This document shows, piece after piece, positions 1-7,193 of a DNA stretch of 25,078 nt. The stretch spans positions 1 to 25,078 of the forward strand of contig JAGOSU010000003.1 in the NCBI GenBank assembly GCA_018062165.1, read 5' to 3'. Within the stretch, counting starts at the first letter, position 1, and the number at the start of each line of letters is the position of its first letter. The translations under genes were made by a program, and so were the position numbers. The notes below the pieces were generated by a model that was given only the letters and a program-made list of their open reading frames with translations, was not told where the DNA came from and did not search any database. Origin of the DNA: Minisyncoccota bacterium (GTDB lineage Bacteria > Patescibacteriota > Minisyncoccia > Phycocordibacterales > Phycocordibacteraceae).

Positions 1-78
1 AATCTTCTTGTTCTTGAGGGCATGATGACTCCTACGATTCTTCGTATGGGAGCTCGTGTGGCGCATCCGTATAGACAT
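1..78 (-). CDS. rpmF: 50S ribosomal protein bL32, N-terminal part, cut by the window edge
   Basis: The first 26 codons of a minus-strand gene start at ATG 78-76 and run off the left edge. The translation begins MSIRMRHTSSHTKNRRSHHA and goes on with LKNKKI. The basic R-H-T-x-S-H-T-x-N-R-R-S-H-H-A-L pattern is typical of the N-terminus of bL32, a small protein of the large ribosomal subunit. It lies 28 nt downstream of rnhB in the same direction; a linked rnhB-rpmF transcript is likely. An AAGG-rich stretch just before the ATG may serve in initiation. The C-terminal half, where zinc-binding cysteines would be if present, is outside the window. Confidence 0.8.
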   Translation of the reverse strand, partial: MSIRMRHTSSHTKNRRSHHALKNKKI

Positions 79-106
79 AGGCGCTACCTTACCTTATTAC
101 CCCCTT

Positions 107-679
107 TTATGCAAAATTGCGGCAGAACGAGCGGCGATGCAGGTCACAAAGCCCATACTTCTTAATTGCGGCTTGGTGGGCTGGAGTCCCATACCCCTTA
201 TGCTTGGCGAAATCGTACTCCGGGTACTCTCCTGAAAGCCGGACCATGAGGCGGTCCCGGGTGACCTTAGCAGCCACCGAGGCGAGCATAATCGCCGGAA
301 TGAGTGCATCTCCTCCGATGACCGTCTCCTGCTCATACTCCTCGGGTCCTGAGAGCGAACCGTCGAGATACACCCGGACATCCATAGGCTCCGGTGCGAG
401 GTCGCGAATGCCGGCGTGCACCGAGCTTCGCACTGCCTTAGCGATACCTACCGTATCTATAGTCAGCGCATCCACTGATTTCACACGGAAGGAAACCTGG
501 TCGCAGGCGAGCAACAGTTCAAACAACGCTTCCCGTTTCTTTTCAGAGAGTTTCTTGGAGTCATTGAGTCCCGGAAATGTTCCGAGAAAATCAAATCCTT
601 CCTCTGCCATTACGACACCGACGGCGACCGGGCCCGCAAGCGGCCCCCTGCCTGCCTCATCGACGCCGAGTATGCGCAT
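107..679 (-). CDS. rnhB: Ribonuclease HII
   Basis: This 190-aa protein is a complete RNase HII, which cuts RNA in RNA-DNA hybrids and removes ribonucleotides misincorporated into DNA. The N-terminus has the family signature G-V-D7-E8-A-G-R-G. Further expected acidic metal ligands are D106 (VYLDGS) and D142 (VTRDRL). The C-terminal K-G-Y-G-T-x-x-H block (about 161-168) is also conserved. Length is normal for the family. The ATG is preceded by a strong Shine-Dalgarno (GGAGGGGAG, 5 nt away), one of the few clear ones in this window. The start lies 2 nt after the stop of the upstream 63-aa gene, so the two are almost certainly cotranscribed. Confidence 0.95.
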   Translation of the reverse strand: MRILGVDEAGRGPLAGPVAVGVVMAEEGFDFLGTFPGLNDSKKLSEKKREALFELLLACDQVSFRVKSVDALTIDTVGIAKAVRSSVHAGIRDLAPEPMDVRVYLDGSLSGPEEYEQETVIGGDALIPAIMLASVAAKVTRDRLMVRLSGEYPEYDFAKHKGYGTPAHQAAIKKYGLCDLHRRSFCRNFA

Positions 680-681
680 AC

Positions 682-873
682 TTACTCCCCTCCTTCGATC
701 TGGTTAAGTACCAGAGCTAGCTCCTCCTCGAGCTTCTTAATCGCTCCTTTTGGTGGAAAGAGGTTTTTCCGTAGCTGCTCTATCTGCGCAGTGAGTTGCT
801 CTGCTCGCTGTTCTGGCGTCGTGCTCAACACGAGGGGCTCGCCCTCCTCAGCCGTCTCATCCCTCCTCGGCAT
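682..873 (-). CDS. Small charged protein of unknown function
   Basis: A 63-aa protein beginning MPRRDETAEEGEP, with a predicted helical, Glu/Gln/Lys-rich C-terminal half (TPEQRAEQLTAQIEQL) that could form a short coiled coil. I do not recognise a family. An in-frame ATG exists at 906, 11 codons upstream, but it has no ribosome-binding site, while the ATG at 873 is preceded by GAGGAG at a good distance (GAGGAGTCAAT-ATG); I therefore chose 873. It is the first gene of a tight minus-strand cluster with rnhB, 2 nt apart, and is divergent from dnaE. No signal peptide or TM segment is seen, so it is probably cytoplasmic. Confidence 0.7.
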   Translation of the reverse strand: MPRRDETAEEGEPLVLSTTPEQRAEQLTAQIEQLRKNLFPPKGAIKKLEEELALVLNQIEGGE

Positions 874-959
874 ATTGACTCCTCTTTCGCCATTGTCTCC
901 TGCCATAGGTGTAAGGCTTATGTGTAATGTCTCCCCAGTATACCAAGTGGCCCTTACCT

Positions 960-968
960 TGCTATCCT
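960..968 (+). promoter_or_regulatory. Extended -10 promoter of dnaE
   Basis: TGC-TATCCT forms an extended -10 element. Its last base is 6 nt before the dnaE ATG, so transcription would start at or next to the A of the start codon. There is no Shine-Dalgarno, and no good -35 is visible at the usual distance. Confidence 0.5.
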
Positions 969-974
969 GTGCCT

Positions 975-3900
975 ATGAGCTTCGTGCACCTCCATACCCA
1001 CAGCCACTATTCCTTCCTCCAGGCCCTGCCTAAGCTCGATGAGCTCGTAGGAGCCGCAAAGAAAGCAGGCATGCCGGCGCTTGCCTTAACTGATGCCGGG
1101 AACCTGCATGGCGCTATTGAGTTTTACAAAGCTGCGACCAAAGCCGGGATAAATCCCATCCTCGGCGTCGATGCCTACATCGCCCCTGGTTCGCGTCTTG
1201 AGAAGAACCGAGACGAGCGTCGCTCTCGTCTCGTGCTCTTGGCCGAAAACATTGAAGGCTACAAGAACCTGCTCGCACTCGTTACGAAATCCTTCACTGA
1301 AGGACTCTATGAGAAGCCGCGCATGGATAAGGAACTCCTGAAGCAGCACTCGAAGGGTGTCATCGCGCTCATCCCCTCCTTCTCGGGTGATGTCGTGCAG
1401 GCGGTAGCGAGCGGCGACCTCAAAGCTGCCGCTGCTCTCTTGGAAGAGTACGTAAGCATCTTCGGCAAAGACAATGTGTTCCTAGAAATTACGCACCACC
1501 CGAAAGTCGACGGACACGAGAAGAAGATGGAGGCACTCAAGGAACTCTCGAAATCTTCCGGCGTTCCGCTTGTCGCCCAGCACGACGTCTACTACCTCGA
1601 CCCTGACGACCGCGAAGCCTGCTCAGTGATGCGCCGCATCCAGCATGGTGAGAAAGGCTTTAACGAAGAAGAGGATTTCTCCTTCGTTCCTGAGAAGCAG
1701 ATGAAGGCGTGGTTCAAGGATATTCCGGACGCAGTGGGGCGAAGCGGCGAGATCGCAGCGCGCTGCCACATCGAGTTCACACTCGGCGAATGGGTGTTCC
1801 CCGAGTTCAAGGTGGAGAGCGGAAAGACACACGACGAGGAGCTGCGTGCAAAAGCACAGGCAGGGCTTTCCATGCGTGGGATGGAGAAGACCACAGAAGT
1901 TGAGGAACGTATTGAGTATGAGCTCAAGGTTATTGCAGACAAAGGCTTCGCTCCCTACTTCCTTATCGTGTCAGACCTCCTCACCTTCGCGAGAAAGGAA
2001 GGCATCCTTACTACCACCCGAGGCTCGGCAGGCGGCTCACTTATTTCCTACTTGGTTGGCGTGACCAACGTCGACCCTATTTTCTACAAGCTTCCCTTTG
2101 AACGCTTCCTGAACCCTGAACGTCCGAAGGCCCCTGACATCGACATGGACTTCGCCGACAACCGTCGTGGTGAAGTGATTGCGTACGCAAAGCGAAAGTA
2201 TGGTGCTGACCGCGTCGCGCAGATTGGTACCTTTGGCACCATGATGGCGAGAGCTGCCGTGCGCGACGTCTCGCGAGCACTCGGGCATTCCTACGGCACT
2301 GGCGACCGCATCGCAAAACTCATTCCTGTAGGCTCACAGGGCTTCCCCATGACCATCGACCGTGCGCTCACCCTTGAGGAGGATTTGAAGAGTCTCTACG
2401 ACGAGGATGAGGATGCGCGCGAGGTCATCGACCTTGCGCGCCGCATTGAAGGCTGCGTGCGCCACGTGGGTGTGCATGCCGCAGGAGTGGTCATCGCTCC
2501 CTCTCCTCTGGTTGAATGGGCACCACTGCAGTACGACCCGAAGAGTGATGACGATCACGCAGCCCTTATCACCCAGTACGACATGTACTCCATCACGGAC
2601 GAGTACGGCGGCGTGGGACTCCTTAAGTTCGACTTCCTTGGCATCAAGAACCTCGCCATTCTTGCTGACTCCGTGGAGCGCGTAAAAGAGTCTCGGGATT
2701 TATGGATTGATATCGAGAAGATTCCGCTCGACGATGCGCAGACATTCTCCATGCTCGCTCGAGGCGACACCGAAGGACTCTTCCAGCTCGCGGGTTCCGG
2801 CATGACGCGCTACCTCAAGGAGCTCCGTCCGACGACCATCCACGACATCAACGCTATGGTGGCGCTCTATCGCCCGGGACCGATGGAAACTATTCCCGCC
2901 TATGTTGAACGCAAGCGAAACCCGAAGCTTGTTCGCTTCATCGACGAGCGCATGAAGGAGTACCTCTCAGAGTCCCATGGTCTCATCGTCTACCAGGACG
3001 ACGTCCTCCTCACCGCCATCAAGCTTGCGGGCTACACCTGGCTTGAAGCGGATGCCCTTCGCAAGGCTATGGGTAAGAAGATTCCCGAGCAGATGGAGGA
3101 GCAGAAGGAGAAGCTGGTCGCCGGATTCATGAACTTCGGCAAGCTTTCGAAGGAGAAAGCGGAAGCCATCTGGAAGCTCATCGAGCCATTTGCCGCCTAC
3201 GGATTCAACAAAGCGCACGCTGCTTCTTATGGAAAAGTCGCGTACCAGACCGCCTACATGAAGGCGAACTTCCCCGTCGAATACATGGCGGCCGTGCTTA
3301 CCGCAGACTCTGGCGATACCGACTCCATTGCCACTATGGTTGCCGAATGCGAGCGTCTTAAAGTCCCAGTACTTCCTCCGGATGTGAATGAATCAAAGGC
3401 CGTCTTCACCGTTGCCGGAGAAGCTAAGGACACCATCCGTTTCGGACTCTCCTCTATCAAGAACTTCGGTGAAGGTATCTCTGAGGCCATTATTGAGGAG
3501 CGTGAGAAGAATGGCGCCTTCACCACACTGTCCGATTTCCTGGTGCGTATCGGAAGCCGAAACCTCAACCGCAAGTCACTTGAGTCCTTAATCAAGTGTG
3601 GTGCACTCGACCGCTTCGGGGAACGCTTGAGTCTCCTCACCCACATCGAGACGCTGCTCACCTTCCACCGCGACGCAACCAGCGCCCCAACCCAGGACGC
3701 ACTCTTCGCCTCAGCTGCACCAGTACTCACTCTTCCTGAAAGCGACAAGAAGACGACGCTTCGAGACAAGTTGGATTGGGAGAAGGAGCTGCTTGGTATT
3801 TATGTCTCCGGCCATCCGCTTGATTCTCATGCGGCCTACCTCGCCAAAGCAAAGCTCACCATTGCAAAGATTAAGGAAGACCCGCAGCAGAGTCTGCCCG

Positions 3901-4136
3901 TCATCCTCCCTGCGCTCGTCGCTGATGTCCGCACCATCCTTACTAAGAACGGCGAGAAGATGTCCTTCGTTAGATTTGAAGACAAGACTGATTCTATTGA
4001 AGCGGTTGTGTTCCCCAAACTCTTCAAAGAGCAATCAGCAGCTCTTGTGGAGGGGTCCTGTGTACTGCTTAAGGGGAAAGTGTCCCTTCGCAATGGCGAG
4101 ACAACGCTTGCGATTGAGGACTTGAAGCCGCTCTAA
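975..4136 (+). CDS. dnaE: DNA polymerase III alpha subunit
   Basis: This 1053-aa protein is the replicative polymerase of the C family, DnaE1 type. The start at 975 (MSFVHLHTHSHYS) fits the usual beginning of the PHP domain; an in-frame ATG 16 codons earlier gives an unlikely Pro/Tyr-rich extension. Domains in order are PHP (about 1-270), the polymerase palm with catalytic P-D388-I-D390-M-D and K-F-D553-F-L-G, the fingers, a helix-hairpin-helix region near G-I-S-E-A-I, and a C-terminal OB fold (about 940-1050). Several PHP metal ligands differ from proofreading-competent PHP domains: L-T-D-A-G-N instead of L-T-D-H-G-N, and H-D-V-Y-Y instead of N-D-V-H-Y. The gene ends in a 4-nt tail-to-tail overlap with the next gene. 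Confidence 0.97.
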   Translation: MSFVHLHTHSHYSFLQALPKLDELVGAAKKAGMPALALTDAGNLHGAIEFYKAATKAGINPILGVDAYIAPGSRLEKNRDERRSRLVLLAENIEGYKNLLALVTKSFTEGLYEKPRMDKELLKQHSKGVIALIPSFSGDVVQAVASGDLKAAAALLEEYVSIFGKDNVFLEITHHPKVDGHEKKMEALKELSKSSGVPLVAQHDVYYLDPDDREACSVMRRIQHGEKGFNEEEDFSFVPEKQMKAWFKDIPDAVGRSGEIAARCHIEFTLGEWVFPEFKVESGKTHDEELRAKAQAGLSMRGMEKTTEVEERIEYELKVIADKGFAPYFLIVSDLLTFARKEGILTTTRGSAGGSLISYLVGVTNVDPIFYKLPFERFLNPERPKAPDIDMDFADNRRGEVIAYAKRKYGADRVAQIGTFGTMMARAAVRDVSRALGHSYGTGDRIAKLIPVGSQGFPMTIDRALTLEEDLKSLYDEDEDAREVIDLARRIEGCVRHVGVHAAGVVIAPSPLVEWAPLQYDPKSDDDHAALITQYDMYSITDEYGGVGLLKFDFLGIKNLAILADSVERVKESRDLWIDIEKIPLDDAQTFSMLARGDTEGLFQLAGSGMTRYLKELRPTTIHDINAMVALYRPGPMETIPAYVERKRNPKLVRFIDERMKEYLSESHGLIVYQDDVLLTAIKLAGYTWLEADALRKAMGKKIPEQMEEQKEKLVAGFMNFGKLSKEKAEAIWKLIEPFAAYGFNKAHAASYGKVAYQTAYMKANFPVEYMAAVLTADSGDTDSIATMVAECERLKVPVLPPDVNESKAVFTVAGEAKDTIRFGLSSIKNFGEGISEAIIEEREKNGAFTTLSDFLVRIGSRNLNRKSLESLIKCGALDRFGERLSLLTHIETLLTFHRDATSAPTQDALFASAAPVLTLPESDKKTTLRDKLDWEKELLGIYVSGHPLDSHAAYLAKAKLTIAKIKEDPQQSLPVILPALVADVRTILTKNGEKMSFVRFEDKTDSIEAVVFPKLFKEQSAALVEGSCVLLKGKVSLRNGETTLAIEDLKPL

Positions 4137-4588
4137 TTCCTCGGTGAGCGCTCCATCTTTCGATCGCGCTCCTCCTCGAATCTTCGCAACCCCTCCTCTG
4201 GAGTAGACCGCTGTACTGATTCCCACATTTTGTAACGACGATTCCATCCTTCAAGATACTCAGTCTTGCCTCTCAGGTTCTTTTTTGCCCTTAGCGAACC
4301 GTAATTATTGGAAATAGGTGAGCCGGTCTTCGGGTCAAGCACGTAGACGGTAGCTCCAACCTGTCCGATGAGCTCGTTGAGTTTTGTGTCGAATCGAACG
4401 CTGTGGTATTCGCCTCCAACCTTCTTGCCTTCCTGATCGTGGAATACCATCATGGCGCCCGACTGTCCGATGACGAGACCATTGCCTTCGAGCATGGACT
4501 TCCCTTGCGCTTCTTCTTCCGCTTGGAGCTTAGCGGCCGCTGCCGCCTCCCGCTCGAATCGCGCGCCTTCACCTTCAAAAAGTGGCAT
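4133..4588 (-). CDS. Conserved-looking protein of unknown function
   Basis: A 151-aa protein beginning MPLFEGEGARFEREAAAA. Residues about 8-32 are an Ala/Glu-rich helix. A central mixed alpha/beta part follows (LVIGQSGAMMVFHDQEGKK, then VGATVYVLDPKTGSPIS), and then a basic, charged tail. I do not recognise the family. No TM segment or signal peptide is visible. The open frame could be extended to a TTG at 4627, but the ATG at 4588 has a promoter just upstream (TTGCGC-N16-TATGCT, then 8 nt), so the shorter form is preferred. The longer form would add a CFNC motif. The gene is divergent from the thr leader and convergent with dnaE, overlapping its stop by 4 nt. Confidence 0.65.
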   Translation of the reverse strand: MPLFEGEGARFEREAAAAAKLQAEEEAQGKSMLEGNGLVIGQSGAMMVFHDQEGKKVGGEYHSVRFDTKLNELIGQVGATVYVLDPKTGSPISNNYGSLRAKKNLRGKTEYLEGWNRRYKMWESVQRSTPEEGLRRFEEERDRKMERSPRN

Positions 4589-4596
4589 ACAGTTGA

Positions 4597-4624
4597 AGCA
4601 TAGACCTTCGCCACCCTTGCGCAA
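4597..4624 (-). promoter_or_regulatory. Promoter of the 151-aa gene
   Basis: On the minus strand TTGCGC (4624-4619) is followed after 16 nt by TATGCT (4602-4597), then 8 nt to the ATG at 4588. This gives an almost leaderless mRNA and supports the internal ATG over the upstream TTG. Confidence 0.45.
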
Positions 4625-4654
4625 CAATTAGGTTGTGCACAATCTAAATTACGT

Positions 4655-4682
4655 TTGACAACCCTATGCGGCATCCTATACT
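4655..4682 (+). promoter_or_regulatory. Strong promoter of the thr leader / thrS
   Basis: TTGACA (4655-4660), a 16-nt spacer and TATACT (4677-4682) form one of the closest matches to a sigma-70 consensus in the window. The leader-peptide ATG begins 7 nt after the -10 box, so the leader would be translated from the very 5' end of the RNA. Confidence 0.75.
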
Positions 4683-4689
4683 TGAGCCT

Positions 4690-4722
4690 ATGATCCTAAC
4701 GACCACTACCACGACGCGCTAA
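4690..4722 (+). CDS. Threonine-rich leader peptide of thrS
   Basis: This 10-codon reading frame encodes MILTTTTTTR and ends in TAA. It holds six consecutive Thr codons (ACG ACC ACT ACC ACG ACG). It starts 7 nt after the -10 box of a strong promoter and is followed, 29 nt after its stop, by an intrinsic terminator that precedes thrS, the gene for threonyl-tRNA synthetase. A run of codons for the amino acid charged by the downstream synthetase is the hallmark of ribosome-mediated attenuation, as known for the thr, his and leu operons and for pheST. The inferred role is to sense charged tRNA-Thr: a stalled ribosome covers 4699-4716 and frees 4726-4739 to form an antiterminator. The peptide probably has no function of its own. 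Confidence 0.8.
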   Translation: MILTTTTTTR

Positions 4723-4765
4723 GCTGCTCGGCGGTGGTCTACTCCAATACTCCCCCGCCAGAAGC
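4701..4765 (+). promoter_or_regulatory. Predicted competing stems of the thrS attenuator
   Basis: Segment 1, GACCAC (4701-4706, within the Thr codons), can pair with segment 2, GTGGTC (4734-4739). Segment 2, GGCGG (4730-4734), can instead pair with CCGCC (4755-4759), with a possible extension of 4726-4729 to 4761-4765 across bulges. That second pairing uses up the 5' arm and part of the 3' arm of the terminator. These alternatives were read by eye; no folding energies were calculated. Confidence 0.5.
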
Positions 4766-4777
4766 GGGGGATTTTTT
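4752..4777 (+). terminator. Intrinsic terminator (attenuator) before thrS
   Basis: CCCCCGC (4752-4758) pairs perfectly with GCGGGGG (4764-4770) across a 5-nt loop, followed by A and six T. It lies between the Thr leader peptide and thrS, where only attenuation makes sense: as a plain terminator it would end nothing but the 10-codon leader. Confidence 0.85.
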
Positions 4778-4783
4778 ATCGAC

Positions 4784-4789
4784 TATACT
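4784..4789 (+). promoter_or_regulatory. Possible second -10 box directly before thrS
   Basis: TATACT lies 9 nt before the thrS ATG, downstream of the terminator. No -35 or extended -10 accompanies it. It matches the placement of other -10 boxes in this window and could give a basal, near-leaderless thrS transcript that bypasses the attenuator. Confidence 0.35.
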
Positions 4790-4798
4790 TAACGAACT

Positions 4799-6544
4799 AT
4801 GAACCAGGACCTTGAATACAAACGCCACTCACTCGCCCACCTGCTTGCCGCAGCGGTGCTCGACCTCTACCCCGACGCTAAGCGCACCATAGGGCCCGCC
4901 ATCGACAACGGCTTCTACTTTGACTTCGAGTTTCCAACGAACAAGCCGGCCGAGAAGGACCTGGAGAGGATCGAGAAGCGCATGCGGGAGATTCTCCCTT
5001 CCTGGACCGCGTTCGTGCGCTCTGAGCTTTCCGGTGAGGAAGCCAAGGCGGAATATCCTGGCAACCCCTATAAGCACGAGCTTATCGACGAGTTCACCAA
5101 AGATGGCGCCAAGGTCTCGTTCTATAAGTCAGGCGACTACTGGGACCTCTGCCGTGGAGGACACTCTGAGAATCCAGCCAAGGAGATAACTGCTGATTCC
5201 TTCGCGCTCGACCGCATTGCGGGCGCCTACTGGCGCGGAGACGAGAAGAACACCATGCTTACCCGCATCTATGGTCTCGCCTTTGATACCAAAGAGGAGC
5301 TTGAGAAATACCGTGAACTCAGAGAGGAAGCCAAGAAGCGCGACCATCGCAAGATAGGACGCGAACAGGGACTGTTCGTGTTCTCGGAGCTTGTAGGTTC
5401 CGGTATGCCCCTCTTCACCCCCAAAGGAAACGTTGTTCGCTCAGCAATCATCGACTTCTCTCGGGAACTAAATGCTGACCTCGGGTTCGGTGAAGTACAT
5501 ACACCAAACGCCAACAAAGCCGAGCTTTTCAAAACCTCAGGCCACTACGATAAGTACAAGGAGGACATGCTCCAGGTGAAAAGCCAGTACGTCGAAGATG
5601 AGATGTTCCTCAAGCCGATGAACTGCCCTCAGCACACGCAGATATACGCGGCGGAGCCTCGCAGCTACCGTGACCTCCCTATCCGCTATGCCGATTTCGC
5701 GGTCCTCTATCGCGACGAGCGCCCTGGCGAGTTGTCCGGTCTCACACGTCTGCGCTCCTTCTCTCAGGACGATGGACACATCTTCTGCCGTGAGGACCAA
5801 ATCGAGGAAGAGATAGAGAAGGTACTCACTGCTATCCGGAAAGCACTCTCGACCTATCACATTGAATATTGGGTACGTCTCTCACTGCGTGACCCGGCTC
5901 GCAAGGAGAAATACCTTGGAACAGACGCTGAGTGGGAGCGTTCCGAAGGCGAGCTCCGTCGTATTATTGAAAAGAGCGGTATTCCTTTCAAGCCAGTTGA
6001 AGGAGAAGCAGCCTTTTACGCACCGAAGCTCGATATCATGGCGGTGGACGCCCTCGGCCGCGAGTGGCAGATATCAACCATTCAGGTTGACCGCAATATC
6101 CCAGCACGCTTCGAGCTTGAGTACGCCGCAGACGATGGAACTAAGAAGACACCCGTGATGATTCACCGCGCGCTCGTTGGTTCCCCTGACCGCTTCATGG
6201 GCATCTTGATTGAGCACTACGCAGGTGCCTTTCCAACGTGGCTTGCTCCTATTCAGGCTCGCATACTTCCCGTCTCAGATAAGCACGCAGAGTACGCACA
6301 CGCGGTTGCAAAAAACCTCAACGCTTCCGGTGTGCGCACTGATGTCGATGACGCGAACGAATCGCTCGGCAAAAAGATTAGAAACGCAAAAGGTGAGAAG
6401 ATTCCCTACTTGCTTGTTGTGGGCGACCAGGAGGCTGAAGCTAGTACCGTAACAGTGGAAAGCCGCGACAAAGGAAAGCTGGACGCCATGGCGACCGACG
6501 CATTCCTCACACTAGTGAAAGAAGAGATCAAGAATCGCTCGTAA
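4799..6544 (+). CDS. thrS: Threonine--tRNA ligase lacking the TGS domain
   Basis: This 581-aa enzyme charges tRNA-Thr with threonine. It starts directly in the editing domain, which is intact: H10-x3-H14 and C118-R-G-G-H122 are the residues used to hydrolyse Ser-tRNA-Thr. The class II catalytic core follows, with motif 2 near Y-R-D-E (304-307), the Gln-Asp-Asp-Gly-His block, and zinc ligands C276, H327 and H456. The anticodon-binding domain is C-terminal (about 480-581). The roughly 60-residue N-terminal TGS domain of long ThrRS (E. coli about 640 aa) is missing. No Shine-Dalgarno precedes the ATG. Upstream lie a Thr leader peptide and a terminator, so expression probably depends on Thr-tRNA charging. 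It overlaps the convergent NTase gene by 17 nt. Confidence 0.97.
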   Translation: MNQDLEYKRHSLAHLLAAAVLDLYPDAKRTIGPAIDNGFYFDFEFPTNKPAEKDLERIEKRMREILPSWTAFVRSELSGEEAKAEYPGNPYKHELIDEFTKDGAKVSFYKSGDYWDLCRGGHSENPAKEITADSFALDRIAGAYWRGDEKNTMLTRIYGLAFDTKEELEKYRELREEAKKRDHRKIGREQGLFVFSELVGSGMPLFTPKGNVVRSAIIDFSRELNADLGFGEVHTPNANKAELFKTSGHYDKYKEDMLQVKSQYVEDEMFLKPMNCPQHTQIYAAEPRSYRDLPIRYADFAVLYRDERPGELSGLTRLRSFSQDDGHIFCREDQIEEEIEKVLTAIRKALSTYHIEYWVRLSLRDPARKEKYLGTDAEWERSEGELRRIIEKSGIPFKPVEGEAAFYAPKLDIMAVDALGREWQISTIQVDRNIPARFELEYAADDGTKKTPVMIHRALVGSPDRFMGILIEHYAGAFPTWLAPIQARILPVSDKHAEYAHAVAKNLNASGVRTDVDDANESLGKKIRNAKGEKIPYLLVVGDQEAEASTVTVESRDKGKLDAMATDAFLTLVKEEIKNRS

Positions 6545-7193
6545 ACTCTTCTTCTCTGCGCTCAGGGAGAAAGTACGCACGTGCTTGCTTAAGTGTCATC
6601 GGGTACAGCTCCATACGCCTCTCGGTAAGCCCATCGGAAAAGGTGTAATTCTCGTGGAGGATTAAGTCACCGACGATTCGCTGCCAATCCTCTTCTCCTT
6701 CGGTACCGCGCGATTCGAGCGAACGTATGAGTGCCTCACGGTATTCACGCAAACCATTTCCGATGCCAAGATGAAAAAGCTTGTGGGTCTTAAGGTTTGA
6801 AATTCCTTCACGAGTCACCATGTGCGGGATGAGATGTAAATGGCTCGACGACACGCCAAGTTCCTGTGTCATCGCGCTCCTCACCAGTATGGAAAGCTCA
6901 CTGCGGGACATGTGGTTCGCTTTGGCCACGTTAAAGTCCATCACCACGTACCCATCGATATCAGAATTCTCATCGGCATACCCTTTCGTTTGTGAACCAT
7001 AGAGCGTCACACCGATAAGCTCAGGGTGCTCCTTCTGTAAATTTTCGAAGACACGCCTGAAATTTGCGAGCCTCTCACGCATTTCGGGCGAGGACGACAG
7101 TACGAAGCGACGACGCTCAAGGCGGCTATCTTTCTCTGCTTGGCTTATCCGGGTCCGCTTATCCTCGGATACATCGCACTCGAACGGAGTCAT
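6528..7193 (-). CDS. Nucleotidyltransferase-fold protein
   Basis: A 221-aa protein with a polymerase-beta-like nucleotidyltransferase motif: Y-G-S67-Q-T-K-G-Y-A-D-E-N-S-D78-I-D80-G. This matches the G-S-x(10)-D-x-D metal and NTP-binding signature. The rest is mostly helical and charged, with a His-rich stretch, SSSHLHLIPH, at about 135-144. The substrate cannot be told; relatives include minimal antitoxin-type, kanamycin and tRNA nucleotidyltransferases. It starts inside the stop codon of the upstream membrane-protein gene (ATGA overlap), which indicates translational coupling, and has GAAGG close to the ATG. Its 3' end overlaps thrS on the opposite strand by 17 nt. Confidence 0.75.
   Translation of the reverse strand: MTPFECDVSEDKRTRISQAEKDSRLERRRFVLSSSPEMRERLANFRRVFENLQKEHPELIGVTLYGSQTKGYADENSDIDGYVVMDFNVAKANHMSRSELSILVRSAMTQELGVSSSHLHLIPHMVTREGISNLKTHKLFHLGIGNGLREYREALIRSLESRGTEGEEDWQRIVGDLILHENYTFSDGLTERRMELYPMTLKQARAYFLPERREEEFTSDS

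Noticed and set aside
874..906. Longer 74-aa form of the 63-aa protein
   Set aside because: There is no ribosome-binding site before 906, whereas GAGGAG precedes 873.
927..974. Upstream start of dnaE
   Set aside because: The added residues (MSPQYTKWPLPCYPVP) precede the conserved PHP start and overlap the -10 box.
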